From Anisus vortex (Eukaryota > Mollusca > Gastropoda > Planorbidae): a DNA stretch of 64,000 nucleotides. The position numbers and the translations under genes were made by a program. A model generated the notes under the pieces. That model did no database searches. It was not told where the DNA came from and was given only the letters and a program-made list of their open reading frames with translations. This document shows positions 46,601 to 57,700 of this stretch, one piece after another; position 1 is the stretch's first letter, and each line of letters opens with the position of its first letter. The DNA lies in contig OX421494.1 in the NCBI GenBank assembly GCA_949126835.1, positions 22,012,196 through 22,076,195 on the forward strand. The letters are read 5' to 3'.

Positions 46601-48788
46601 GGCGAGCCATGGGTTTCCGACCTCTGATATAGAACCTCAATATTATAGGCATAGTCTTTTTATACTATCTTATTGACTGTACTAAAATGGTCTTATGCCT
46701 TTATTTATTGCTTAATATATTTTATGTTAGTTTACTACAAGTTAATTTTAAAGTAAAATAATCAACTTTATCCATAGAGCCGATGAAGCAGCGTTCACAA
46801 CTTACTGTGGCCACGGCATACTAGAGATTGTGTGGCCAGCACAATGCTCAGTCGCCATTACTTTTTCCTAACTAAATTCAGGCGCCCGTCTGATATCCGA
46901 GCCTTCACGGAAATTCGAACCTAGAACCCTCGGTACGCCAGCTGAACGCTGTGCATCTCGGCCACCATGCCCGTTAAAAAGTTATTACACCACTGCGATA
47001 TGGTCATAGGTAAAATGGCTGCTTAGTGAAGAACCTATACATGTTACTATAACTAACAGTTATTACACCGCTGCGATATGGTCATAGGTAGAATGGCTGC
47101 TTAGTGAAGAACCTATACATGTTACTATAACTAACAGTTATTACACCGCTGCGATATGGTCATAGGTAGAATGGCTGCTTAGTGAAGAACCTATAAATGT
47201 TACTATAACTAAAAGTTATTTGAATATATGTACGTCCTCAGGTGTAACGTTTGCAGGTGTATGCAGGAAACGGCCAGTCAAGAAGAAGTATGACAATATC
47301 TACAGTGTTATTGAAACATTTGAAGGTAAGTTTACTTTTTATGTTCATACACATCACTTGATCCTAAATTTTTCAAATCTGCGGCGCTCATTTTAGATTA
47401 CTTGTGAAAATAAACCACTCGATGTCCTTGGTGCAACTTAAGATGAAGAATTTTTATATATTCCTTCTTGCATATCAAATTAGTGTTTTTCTTATATTAT
47501 CCCACAAATATCGCGGTTTTGTTTCAGACATTCAGCAAGTCGAGCTATTTAATGGAATGCTACATGTGGACCCTGAAGAAAGGTTTAACTTTGAACACAT
47601 CAAAAGTAATTCTTGGTTAATAGGTTGGTCTCATTCTTTGTTTCATATTTATTTGCTTTTTTTTTTTTTGTTAAATATCATGAAAAACCTTGTAAATTTA
47701 AGTAATGTTGTTGTAGTTTTTTAAATCATATCGTTTTAAATTACCGTTTCAGATCTTAATTTGTGTTAACTAACTGTACCGAGAGGCATTTGATTTTTTT
47801 ATGTAAAAGAGTAAACATCAAGGAACAATAATCCAATGAAGTCGACACAAGTATGTTGTATTTAAAGGTATTACTTCCCTTGGGGGGATATCATTATTAC
47901 AAATTTATATTTTGATGTTGCACGTTTAGCTAAAAAATGAATTGTATATGAAGGATAGCATTATTATTTAGAAGAAATTATAATTAAAACTATTATAAAA
48001 ATCTTTCCATTGATCAAATAAGAAATAAATAACAGAAAACTTAAACTATATTTAACATTTTTTACACCTATACTAGAATATGCATCTTTTGTTTGGGTCA
48101 GATCAACGAAAACTTTTGTAAACTATATCAAAGCTGTATAAATAGCAAATGTAATAAATTTGTTAATCACCTTACTTAGAAACACCTCTAGATGAAATTA
48201 AAATAGTAATTTAAAGTAATAATAATACAAAGACTTAAAAAAAAAATATATATATATTATCAAATACTCAGATAAAGGTTGTTAGCAAAACAATTTTACA
48301 AGTAATTTCATTTCCCAATGCAGAGTTCTTGCAATAAGCGGTTCCATGAAAACAGCTAAAGCTAAATTTGAAACCCTTATATAACTGCAATACTTAAACC
48401 ACACATAGTTGAAGAACGTATTAATATTGTATACAGGAGTGCTTCTAAATTATGAGATACAAAAACAACTTTGTGTGGAGTTAAAACACAATTATTAATT
48501 CGGTCAAATAGCTCATTTCTTCTTTGGTTATCTCCCATTCTAGTAATGTCAACTTTCAGGCCATTTTTTAAAATTATTCAACATCCCTTTTCCCAATGTC
48601 ATTGTATTGAAACCCCAAGTGGAGAATCCCAAATTATAATTCCTTGCAAATTGACTGGAATGTTTCATTTAGCTTAGAAATATAATTGCTTAAAATGAAA
48701 AACTCTGTTTTCCCCAGACACAGCCGAACAAGAAACTAGTCTTCAAGCAAGTAATAACCCAAGAGACCCAAGAATGGATCAGCTGTAA
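43177..48788 (+). CDS. Serine/threonine protein kinase with large N-lobe insertion (382 aa)
   Basis: Seven exons (43177-43698, 44252-44370, 45156-45274, 45980-46117, 47242-47325, 47528-47623, 48718-48788) join with consistent phases (0,2,1,1,1,1) to a 382-residue kinase ending in TAA. Landmarks: glycine loop GNGYAG at 34-39, β3 lysine K147 (EIAIKII), αC glutamate E162, hinge WILTEFCSRGDLYSLL at 188-203, catalytic loop HSDIKMKN at 234-241, D254-F-G, APE at 279-281, DIYALG of helix F, and DPEERF near the C-lobe end. HRD arginine is serine, so it is a non-RD kinase. Lys, Glu, both Asp and Asn are present, so catalytic activity is expected. About 90 residues rich in Ser, Glu and Asp are inserted between the glycine loop and K147. 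The C-tail is only about 25 residues. The group (CAMK-like or other) is not certain. Confidence 0.93.
43835..43915. repeat. Short dispersed repeat with GCGCTATATAAAT end
   Basis: In kinase intron 1. The stretch ACCGCGCTGAGCATGCTTGC...GGCGCTATATAAATAACC forms a hairpin-like sequence. A related inverted motif (TTTATATAGCGGCGG) occurs in intron 2 at 44828-44842. Probably the tail of an unclassified SINE or MITE. Confidence 0.4.
44252..44370 (+). CDS. Kinase exon 2 (β4-β5 and hinge)
   Basis: Acceptor TTCTATAACAG|TTG, donor ACAAG|GTATGG, 119 nt, phase 0 in and 2 out. It encodes LQYITAVECRDSYWILTEFC and the GDLYSLLKDMD stretch. A longer frame over the same bases (44166-44363) is out of register and not used. 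Confidence 0.92.
44805..45010. repeat. Unclassified dispersed repeat in kinase intron 2
   Basis: Begins AATAACAAGCTTATTTATAT then AGCGGCGGTCAAAAACA, a layout common to short dispersed repeats of many invertebrates. Ends are not defined. Confidence 0.35.
45156..45274 (+). CDS. Kinase exon 3 (catalytic loop)
   Basis: Acceptor CTCTACAG|ATA, donor GCAG|GTCAGT, 119 nt, phase 2 in and 1 out. It encodes RYFLSDVVAGLECLHGQLIA followed by HSDIKMKNILITDQNVAKIA. Confidence 0.95.
45690..45970. repeat. 21-bp tandem repeat in kinase intron 3
   Basis: Unit close to TATTGTATATTTCAACTATTC, about 13 imperfect copies, ending within 10 bases of the exon 4 acceptor. The last unit supplies the pyrimidine-rich tract of that acceptor. 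Confidence 0.9.
45980..46117 (+). CDS. Kinase exon 4 (DFG to APE and helix F)
   Basis: Acceptor GTTCCTCAG|AC, donor CTGG|GTAATT, 138 nt, phase 1 in and out. It encodes DFGFARMYTS, the activation segment, ECRGTKDYWAPEMYLEDSSF and ADIYALG. Confidence 0.96.
46289..46626. mobile_element. hAT MITE of a second family, 338 bp, in kinase intron 4
   Basis: Ends CAGGGGTCGGAAACC and GGTTTCCGACCTCTG, with GAGAGCCAT-type subterminal repeats. Flanked by ACATAGAA / ATATAGAA (7 of 8). Confidence 0.88.
46787..46977 (-). mobile_element. tRNA-derived SINE, copy 4, in kinase intron 4
   Basis: Minus strand begins GGGCATGGTGGCCGAGATGC (A-box-like TGGCCGAG..G) and about 50 bases later GGTTCGAAT (B box), so the head is tRNA-like. 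The body matches the other copies (TTCACAACTTACTGTGGCCA on plus). Confidence 0.85.
46979..47214. repeat. 78-bp tandem repeat, 3 copies, in kinase intron 4
   Basis: Unit begins GTTATTACACCGCTGCGATA and ends TACTATAACTAACA; starts at 46981, 47059 and 47137. Copies differ at only a few bases. The array ends 28 bases before exon 5. Confidence 0.95.
47242..47325 (+). CDS. Kinase exon 5
   Basis: Acceptor TCCTCAG|GTG, donor GAAG|GTAAGT, 84 nt, phase 1 in and out. Completes ALGVTFAGVCRKRPVKKKYD and NIYSVIETFE. An AG 15 bases further in is a possible alternative acceptor (in frame). Confidence 0.9.
47528..47623 (+). CDS. Kinase exon 6 (end of C-lobe)
   Basis: Acceptor TTTGTTTCAG|AC, donor ATAG|GTTGG, 96 nt, phase 1 in and out. 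Encodes DIQQVELFNGMLHVDPEERF and NFEHIKSNSWLI, with the C-lobe arginine of the DPEER block. Confidence 0.92.
47930..48680 (+). pseudogene. Degenerate LINE fragment in kinase intron 6
   Basis: A short plus-strand block reads LKLYLTFFTPILEYASFVWV, the thumb-region signature of many non-LTR reverse transcriptases (compare family LEYAS.VW). Stops follow within 20 codons. Boundaries are approximate. Confidence 0.55.
48718..48788 (+). CDS. Kinase exon 7 (C-tail and stop)
   Basis: Acceptor TTTTCCCCAG|AC, phase 1 in, 23 residues (DTAEQETSLQASNNPRDPRM then DQL) and TAA at 48786-48788. Confidence 0.85.
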
Positions 48789-49265
48789 CTTTACTTGCAG
48801 CATTTGATGCTAGCCGCGATGAGCCAATAATTGTGTAGCAGTGGTGTTAGATTTAAATAGCTAATCCAGTCAAGACTTTGTTATCATTACATTGGAAGTG
48901 GAAAGATGAGACCCAAGGACACTGATGGACGTTTAAAGAACAACGAATTAGTATTATTTATACATCTTTAATGTTTTTAAACGTAAATTTTTAACGTTAA
49001 ATTTTTAAAGCATTACGTCATCAATCAGAAATATTTTTGTTCCACTGTCGTTTTCTCTCTCTCTGCATTTCTTTTTCTCCCACTATTTGACTCCTCACTT
49101 TCTCAACGTATCACCTCTCCTAATCGCTCCTCCACCTTCCGCAACTTCTTTCTCTCTCTTATTCTTTCTCTCTTGTATCCTCTCTCTCTCTCTCTCGCCC
49201 TCTTTCTCTCTCACTCCCTTTTTTCTCTATCGCTCTCTCTCCCTCTCTCTCCGTCTCTTCTTATC

Positions 49266-50262
49266 CTTCGCTTTCCCTCTCGCTCACTCACCCTCTCGCT
49301 CACTCACCCTCTCGCTCACTCACCCTCTCGCTCACTCACCCTCTCGCTCACTCACCCTCTCGCTCACTCACCCTCTCGCTCACTCACCCTCTCGCTCACT
49401 CACCCTCTTGCTCACTCACCCTCTCGCTCACTCACCCTCTCGCTCACTCACCCTCTCGCTCACTCACCCTCTCGCTCACTCACCCTCGCGCTCACTCACC
49501 CTCGCGCTCACTCACCCTCGCGATCACTCACCCTCGCGCTCACTCACCCTCGCGCTCACTCACCCTCGCGCTCACTCACCTTCTCGCTCACCCACCCTCT
49601 CGCTCACCCACCCTCTCGCTCACCCACCCTCTCGCTCACTCACCCTCTCGCTCACTCACCCTCTCGCTCACTCACCCTCTCGCTCACTCACCCTCTCGCT
49701 CACTCACCCTCTCGCTCACTCACCCTCTCGCTCACTCACCCTCTCGCTCACTCACCCTCGCGCTCACTCACCCTCGCGCTCACTCACCCTCGCGCTCACT
49801 CACCCTCGCGCTCACTCACCCTCTCGCTCACTCACCCTCTCGCTCACTCACCCTCTCGCTCACTCACCCTCTCGCTCACTCACCCTCTCGCTCACTCACC
49901 CTCTCGCTCACTCACCCTCTCGCTCACTCACCCTCGCGCTCACTCACCCTCGCGCTCACTCACCCTCGCGCTCACTCACCCTCGCGCTCACTCACCCTCG
50001 CGCTCACTCACCCTCGCGCTCACTCACCCTCGCGCTCACTCACCCTCGCGCTCACTCACCCTCTCGCTCACTCACCCTCTCGCTCACTCACCCTCTCGCT
50101 CACTCACCCTCTCGCTCACTCACCCTCTCGCTCACTCACCCTCTCGCTCACTCACCCTCTCGCTCACTCACCCTCTCGCTCACTCACCCTCTCGCTCACT
50201 CACCCTCTCGCTCACTCACCCTCTCGCTCACTCACCCTCTCGCTCACTCACCCTCTCTCTCT
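49266..50262. repeat. 16-bp minisatellite, about 62 copies
   Basis: Unit CTCTCGCTCACTCACC, with the variant CTCGCGCTCACTCACC in blocks at about 49485-49580, 49757-49815 and 49930-50055, and CACCCACC variants at 49585-49630. Plus frames stay open for over 350 codons because the unit lacks stops. Flanked by plain CT repeats at both ends. One strand is almost free of purine runs. Confidence 0.98.
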
Positions 50263-51005
50263 CTCTCTGATTTCTCTCATATATACGCATACACTTTTAC
50301 TTTCCAATTACTTTTAAAAGTTTAATTTTATTTTAATTATTTTAACTTTCACAATTATTGTAGATCTACTCTACACATTTTATAATATTTCAACATTCTT
50401 TTGAATGGGAATTTAAAATTTTGAATGTGTTAAAAATCTGAAGTCTTATTGCTATAGGCTATTAAGATTTTTTCACTGATACCGTGCATGTGTGTGTGTG
50501 TCAAGTGTAGTATGTCAATTCTATAGTCTGTAGCATCAGAAGTCAAAACATGCAAGTTGTACATTTAAGAATATACGATTTCTGCGTAAACGGATCTAAA
50601 GATGTGTAGTGCAGAAAAGAACTACAAGCATTCAATTGCACAATAGAATTATATATGGCTCTGATTTTAGAAACAGACAGTGCAGAATTAGAGCATCCTT
50701 ATACGGTTTTATACAATTTTATTCTTTATAATGCTGTAATGATTTTATGCAATGTTATTCGTTATAATGCTGTTATAATTTTATACTGTTATTTTTTATA
50801 ATGTTATGTATTTTACTATATACATTTTCTTATAGTATATATTAGTTTGCGATTTTATTTTTTATTATACACCTGCGTTATGTACATACAAAGTGTGTTG
50901 AATAAAGACTGTAAATTTAGTGTTTAGTTTTTTTGTGTAAATTTGGTTGATTTTTGTTTGTGGTTTATTTATGTGCGTTTGTGTCACAAATGTGACATTA
51001 AAATA
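50263..51005. other. Spacer with a possible poly(A) signal
   Basis: AT-rich. AATAAA at 50901-50906 is followed by a GT-rich stretch (TGTGTAAATTTGG, TTTTTGTTTGTGG) and is the first canonical signal seen after the kinase stop. If used, the kinase 3'UTR is about 2.1 kb and contains the whole 16-bp minisatellite. Confidence 0.4.
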
Positions 51006-51267
51006 ATTCCGTCGGACCAAATTGATCCATATTGCAGTTGAAGAAGCCTTCACCAGTTGTTTTTTTTTTATCACGGCATAGGAACGATGTTCAGATGCCT
51101 TTTCCTTAATTAATGCACAAACTAATGCCAACTCAACTCTGATGGTTATAATCAGGGACCCCCTGCGGACACTGTAACAAATCCTAGCCTTCTCCAGAAC
51201 CGGGATGAAACCTAGGACCTTTCGTTACGCACGCTGAACGGGATTCAACTCTGCCACTGTGCCGCTA
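51006..51267 (-). mobile_element. tRNA-derived SINE, copy 5
   Basis: Starts TTCCGTCGGACCAAATTGAT, like copy 1, and contains CTTCACCAGTTG and, at the right, a diverged B-box region (GGGATGAAACCTAGGACCTT). Confidence 0.75.
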
Positions 51268-51853
51268 TAAAGCTTTCATACAGTTTCAATTCACTTGTGG
51301 AAGAGCTTGTCAACAAAGAAAAAAGATCCAAGATCCAACCAAACTAGTGTCCATCAGTAAAGTGTTTCTCTCTCTCTCTCCCCTTCTCTCTCCATCTCGC
51401 TTTCTCTATCTCTCTCTCTTTCTACCGTGAACGTGTTGTTACATTTCTAAAAATTCCATATACATGGATGTCTTTACCTATGACCTTTACATTTCACATT
51501 TCAAATATTAGGTCTCTCGACAATAGATTCATGGCCATAGTACAGTTGTACCTAAAATTCGATTAACACGATCAATAAACAAAATTTCGCGCATTTTCAC
51601 ATTATTATAGATATGATGTTAACTTCCCCACCTCACCCCACCCACTCATACGATTTAAACATCTAAGAAAAGAAACAATGGCTAGTATGCAGAGGTGTAT
51701 GAGGTATTTCTTTATTATCTCAACTGTAAACTAGGCGTCGGCGACCTACGGTACGCGTACCATGCTTGGCACAAAGAGCGATTTTCAAAACGTAAGGTTC
51801 TCACTTGGAAGATCACCACACATTCTCTTTTACGAGAAACTGAAGTGGTTGAG

Positions 51854-53752
51854 CAGTGATGGCGAACCTTTGTGAGGCCGCGTGCCCAAAGTGCAATACA
51901 AGACTAACTTATTTCTTTCAACGTGCCAACACAACAATTAAAACAAATACTGAGGTTCATACAGAGTTGACTGAACTAATTAACAACTTTTGGTCCAAAA
52001 AAGAATAAATTAACAGATCTTTGAATGATACAAACTGTCTTTTATAAAAAAAAAAACATGAGCTGTAGTGAATGAAGAATTAAAATATCACAATCGCTGT
52101 TCTGTGCATGCTGATAATTTGTCAAGCCTTGGCTCATACTCCGTAACTTTAACTTAAAGAGTGACGCATGCAGTACTCAGGTCATCTGTCAGTCTGTTAC
52201 TGGTATCAGATTTGATATAATTTAAAGTTGAAAACAGCTGCTTACAAGCATAAGAAGACCCAAACAAAGTAAAAAGTACAACCCCAAGTGCTTTCATTGA
52301 CTTAAAATTAATTGACAGAGAATTCCACACTTTAAGGATTTCATCATCAGAACTACCAACTGTGCCATCCTTTCACACTCTATCTTCTCAAGTGTTTCAC
52401 GCAGATAATAGAATTTATCTTTCTTGATAGAGCGCTCTTGAAATTCCAATAGCTCCATTTTCAGATTTCCTAAATCTAACCACAATAAGCAGGAAAGATC
52501 ACGTTTTTCAAATTTGGCTTTATCCGGGGAAGTAAGAAAAGAGGGGTGTCTCCATCTTACCGAACTGTACAAATTTATTACCAAAATTCGCAGCTGCTAC
52601 AATGCTAGAAAATTCCTTGCAAATTTCCTGATGGCTTGTATTCTATTGTTGTTTCTGATTCTTGCAGTTGTTTATTCAGTTCATTGAAATGTGCTGTAAA
52701 ATCTGTACAAAAAACATGAGGTTCGACCGTTGGTAAGCCAGGCCATTTCAGTGATCTGTGGATAATCCTGCCCCTTTTGAATCGCCTAATTTCATCCAAA
52801 CATGCTACCAATCTCTCCAATACTCGACCTCTGCTCAAGTGCAGCCACCTGCGATTATTGTACATGAGTAAAGTATTAGACTATACTGCGCCTTGACCTC
52901 ATCAAGAAGTGCGTGAAACTGTCGACAGTAATGAGCACGGGTCATGATGTAATTGACCATTTTCGTGACATCTTTGAGGATATGCATCTTCTTGCTGCTA
53001 TACCTGGCACAAAAAGCTTCTTGGAGTATAATAAAGTGAAACTGAACGACTGGGTGTTTTGCTTCTTTGACAAAGAACTGTATGAAACGTGATATGCGTC
53101 CCCCAGCATGTAATTTTAAGGTGCCCCGTCACTAGTAACTGAAACAACTTTTTTTTCTGGTTTTATATCGTGTGCCAAAAAAGATTCAATAACAGCATTG
53201 TGGATATATATCCCTTGTGTTCTTTAAGGCAAATATGAAAATTTCACCAGCTCTTCTCTCATAATGCCACTCACCGCGTAGCGCAAAATTTCCACAAGCT
53301 TTGTATGATTATTTATATCTGTGCTTTCACCCAAGCATATGGAGTAGCAGGCAGACTTTTGTAAGTCAGTAGTGATCTGCTGACTAACATCACTTGGGAT
53401 CTAATTTTATCTTTGTTGGGAAAATCATTAAAAAGGGAATTACTACCAGCCAACATGGCCGTTTTCAGAAAATCCCCACCATGTTTTGCTCGCTTTTGTT
53501 AGATGAATTGTTTGAGAAAGATAGCCTACTTACAAAAACTAGTAACTGGGTGAAATATTTCATCAATTTCTCTTCAAGAAACTCTTTCCATTCATAGTCG
53601 ATCCGACAAAATGGCAATTTTAAATAGACGATCCCATCCCTAGTGGTGTGGCCATGACTAAACCGTTCCATTTTTTGGCAAATGCTCGCGTGCCCACAGA
53701 AATGGCTCCGCGTGCCAGCTGTGGCACGCGTGCCATAGGTTCGCCATCGCTG
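51854..53752 (-). mobile_element. hAT transposon with decayed transposase, 1.9 kb
   Basis: Ends CAGTGATGGCGAACCTTTGT and the inverted right end CAGCGATGGCGAACCTATGG; flanks TGGTTGAG / TGCTAGAG (6 of 8). The terminal type resembles SPIN-like hAT elements of animals. The minus strand carries the transposase remnant. Confidence 0.88.
52085..53450 (-). pseudogene. hAT transposase pseudogene, minus strand
   Basis: From right to left: GESTDINNHTKLVEILRYAV (equivalent to the DESTD block), VVSVTSDGAP, ILKDVTKMVNYIMTRAHYCRQF-type segment, FHALLDEVKAQYS, RRWLHLSRGRVLERLVACLD, FTAHFNELNKQLQESETTIE, DLGNLKMELLEFQE and a C-terminal FGSSYACKQLFSTLNYIKSD with SNRLTDD. This is the order of ZBED5/GTF2IRD2-type hAT transposases. 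Several stops and frame changes. Some exchanged motifs were reconstructed by eye, so frame breaks are approximate. Confidence 0.85.
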
Positions 53753-54191
53753 TGCTAGAGCATGATCAGTTTTAGACTCTTGGCACGCCGAATACATGAA
53801 AAAATCATACTTTAGCACACTATTATCATAAGGTTGCCGAACTTTCCTCTAAACCATGAATTTAGTTGGATGATACAAAATGTGAAAAATAGACCTGTTT
53901 GTTGTTTTAGATCTAAATTCCGATTATAGAAAAAAATATCCTGAAATTTCAAAAAGAGTGTTTTTTCCAAGACGCATGTAAATATGTATAGCCTTTCTGT
54001 AACATTGTCAACATCCTGTAACAAAAATCCAAGCACTCCTATATTTTGTTCTGCTCAAACTACAAACACTCAATAAGGTCCCGGAACTTAAGACATTATC
54101 TTCGTCTTCTCCTTCAAGGTAATACTAAGAAATTATGGGTTAGCTTTGTCATTGGCTATAGGCGTGTCCACAGCACTACCCTCCACACATG

Positions 54192-54200
54192 TATATAAAG
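54192..54200 (+). promoter_or_regulatory. TATA box candidate of the cadherin-like gene
   Basis: TATATAAAG, about 25-30 bases before a putative start at about 54222. A downstream donor-acceptor pair (54358/54717) then leads to the ATG exon. Position and context are suggestive only. Confidence 0.45.
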
Positions 54201-54221
54201 GAGAAATTTATGGCAGTGAAA

Positions 54222-54357
54222 CGTGGGTTTTTATTTTCGAGATACGTGTAGACGCCTGTTGTTTTTACACTAAACAATTTTTAGATTTCAAACTATTTGC
54301 ACCAATAAGAGCATTTAGACTGATTTAATTTGAGTTAATATATATTCCTTGATAAAA
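54222..54357 (+). other. Putative non-coding first exon of the cadherin-like gene
   Basis: Begins about 25 bases after the TATA motif and ends at ATAAAA|GTAAGT (54358), a near-perfect donor. The acceptor AATTACAG at 54717 lies 7 bases before the ATG, which shows that an upstream exon is required. Confidence 0.45.
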
Positions 54358-54717
54358 GTAAGTTAAACAGCTACTGATAAATATTTTTATGCATAGATCT
54401 ATATTTTTGTGTAAATGTAATAAAGTGATATTTTTCCCCACAAGAAGACAAAAAGACTTCGAATCACTTCGATTAGATTATTTGGATAGATGACTTATAA
54501 CCCTTTGTTCTCCTCTATATGGAAGATACAGCTACCTGATTATGTTACTAAGTGAATGTTCTAAGTGTTTACCTTAAAATTAAATAATGATTTAATAATA
54601 ATATATAATATAAATATTAAAATTTAAGAGACGTGAAAACCACGTGAAATGTATTATAATCTTAAAAAGTCTGTAATGATATATTTAAATAAAATATTTC
54701 ACTAAAACTAATTACAG

Positions 54718-54784
54718 AAACAAATGGCAGGTAAAATCTGGTTCCTGTGTCTGCTTTGTGGACTACTTTCGGATACATTGAATG
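54718..54784 (+). CDS. Cadherin-like gene, signal-peptide exon
   Basis: Acceptor AATTACAG at 54717, ATG at 54724 in the context AACAAATGG, donor AATG|GTAAGT. Hydrophobic core IWFLCLLCGLL after one lysine. Confidence 0.75.
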
Positions 54785-57700
54785 GTAAGTACATAATATC
54801 TTTTATGGTTACCTGTTCGTAATACATTGATTTTTAATGAATTGGGACATCTTGATCTTGTATTATTACTTTTTATACTCAATCCATATCTTCTTCTTTG
54901 AACTTCTTGCTCAATGTTGGTTGTATACTTGGATATTTAAAAACCTTTTATTCAATCTCTGTTAGCATATTATAATATCTAGAGTTTTAAAACATTTGAC
55001 AATTATGTAGTAGGCTATGTAGTAGGCTATGTAGTAGGCTATGTAGTAGGCTATGTAGTAGGCTATGTAGTAGGCTATGTAGTAGGCTAAGTAGTAGGCT
55101 ATGTAGTAGGCTAAGTAGTAGGCTATGTAGTAGGCTAAGTAGTAGGCTATGTAGTAGGCTAAGTAGTAGGCTATGTAGTAGGCTATGTAGTAGGCTATGT
55201 AGTAGGCTATGTAGTGCACGTTTTGAATTCTTTAGGTGATCTCCCTCATGGTCACGTGTCACTGTCTCCAGGTTTGAGTTTTTAGAACATGTGCATTTTA
55301 AGCCTATATGGTTCCCCTGTTCTTAGCCAGAGCATTATTGTTTGACCTAGTTGTTACAGTCTGCAGATTGGATAATATTGAACTAGACTTGAATATGTTT
55401 CATATTTCATATAAGTTCATTTCTCCCTTGGTGGTATTCAGCAAGTGGTCAGAAGTCTGAACTTTTCGGGAAATGCATCAACTTATTATCATTGAAACAT
55501 TTTATTTTTCTAAATTCACGCATCTGTTTTCTTAGAACACAATATGTAAAGTTTAAGCTAAGGTAACAAACATAAAAAAAAATCTTACAAACAGAAAGAC
55601 GACCATATATGTAAAAACAAAAACAACTATGCTACCTAAATTCTCTTACATTTGATGACTTTTAAACGTATTGTTACAAAATAAAACATAACTTAGACTA
55701 ATGATGGAGGATGCCGAAATTGAGAAACGTCACGCCAGTTTCTTTTCAATAACTTCATTTATTATTTATGTATTAAGTGCATTATCGAAGCCGATAGATG
55801 TTACTATATATGTTAATAATAATAAATAATTATAATAATATTATAACAAGAATAATATATATAGGGGTCGGCATCCTTTTGATACTAATGTTCCAAAGTA
55901 GGATTTCTAATTTATTAATCGTGCCAACAGTCTAAAAGTCATCCTGCTCTATACTTCTAGAAAAGACTTGAAAAGTCATTTTAGGGTCTTCCGCGTGCCA
56001 TTGAAAATTGCTCTGCGTGTTAAGTCTAGCACGCGTGCCATCGGTTGCCGACCCCTGCTATAGATGTTGCTATAGATATTACTGTAGATTCAAACTGGAA
56101 GTAAAGATTGGCCTATTTAATCGAAATTTCCCTCCTGTCTGGTGAAAAAATAAAATCTTTAAAAGGAAAAAACGTTAAAAGTTTATGTCAAATTTGTGAT
56201 AGAAAAATACCAAATCCGATTTCACAATATGTGACGACTATCACATTGGTGACACTTTGACCTGATCCTTCCAAGTCTTTAGTAAATGCTGAAATATATC
56301 GAAACTGGACAAAATTACAGAAACTTGTGAAAGGGAAACTAAATTATTCCAGAAGTTAGGAAATAAATATGGATATGTTCCAAATATACAGCTGATTCTA
56401 TTTCACTTGGACCAATACATCAGGCAAAGATATATTTTCATCCTAAATTTCATCAAAATATTATTTGCTTTGCGCTCTCCGGTAGTTTTACTTTTATTCT
56501 TCAATGACTCATTATAGACTATAGACGTTTATACTAGTTTATAGGATGGTCCAAATCGACAACATCGAACAGTATGTTCCATAAAGCCGTCATATACAAC
56601 GAACATAAGCTTTGGTCGCCAGCTCTTAGCTTATATGTTCTAAGCGTTATTTCTAAAACAGAAGGTTGTTGAGTCGTAGTTTGAGTCTTGCAATTCGATT
56701 CAAGAGCTTTAACTGATATTCAAATGGTTTTCTTGCTATGTTCAAGCAGCCAATTTAATGCCAGTAGAGTAGAAAGAGTTAATATGAATTATAATTCTCT
56801 ATTTTACCAGAAAGCTGCCCAAAATCTTTTCATGTAACAGCACAGTAATTAATCAAAGTTTAGCTAAGGAAATATGTGTATTAAGTTAGACCTTTCCTGT
56901 ACTTACAAATATTACTAAATACTTCATGGCATCCGGTAATGGGATACTTTGAAAGAAAAGAGAATTCTGTTTTTTTTTATAGTTCGTGTGAACAATTTTA
57001 AATGCGCGTTTGCTTTTCTGTCTTCATGAGTGTCAAAATCACAGCCATGACATCAGATGGGTTCAAATTGCCCTGATTCATATTCACCAGAAGTTGAGTC
57101 TAAGTATCATATATACATAACTTTTGAATTACAAGCATCGAGTTTGATTTGCGATACCGAAGATGCATAGTTTGAATCCAGGTCGAATCGCCATGATTTT
57201 TTTCCCTGCAATGGAGAACACCATGAAGTGGTGTGTAACTAACATTAGTTGGTTGTAGGCCATAACATATTTTCTGACCTTACAATCATCTCGTATGGGT
57301 CAAAATAACTATAGATCGAGGGAAAAAGATGGGTTGCCCTAAAGTAATACTACAGTAATAGTTTTGATGTTGAAAACACCATGTTTGGTTCAGTTTATTT
57401 TACCCCTATATGCAGTACGCATGCGTGAACTCGAGCGTTAAGATCCGCAAAAAATGTTAGGAGAAAGACTGCATTTCAACAATCACATTTTACATTTGCT
57501 TTAATTTATAGCCACGTGACAGTAACATGAACTTTTACAGATAGAGAATGAGAGAGTGGGGAGGGGGGAGAAGAGGGAGATTATACAATAGTATGTTTCA
57601 CAATAAAATTTGCCAAAACAGCTTCGGTCTATCTAGATTCTAGAACATAGGTTCTCAACCTTTTTCGGCTCACCGCCCCCTTTTAAATTTTTTTTCTGCT

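Larger units (their letters stand above)
51731..53850 (+). mobile_element. hAT MITE (CAGGGGTCGGCAACC family) split by a larger hAT element
   Basis: Left part 51731-51853 (GGCGTCGGCGACC, GCTTGGCACAAAGAGCGATT) and right part 53753-53850 (TTGGCACGCCGAATACATGA, AGGTTGCCGAAC) are the two halves of one MITE, interrupted at its TGCTAGAG position. Confidence 0.8.

Noticed and set aside
46905..46977. Functional tRNA gene on the minus strand
   Set aside because: A and B box-like motifs are present, but the sequence is part of a five-copy SINE and the cloverleaf arms do not pair convincingly.
49087..50325. 412-codon plus-strand frame of Ser/Leu/His/Pro repeats
   Set aside because: A by-product of the stop-free 16-bp CTCTCGCTCACTCACC minisatellite; two other overlapping frames show the same.
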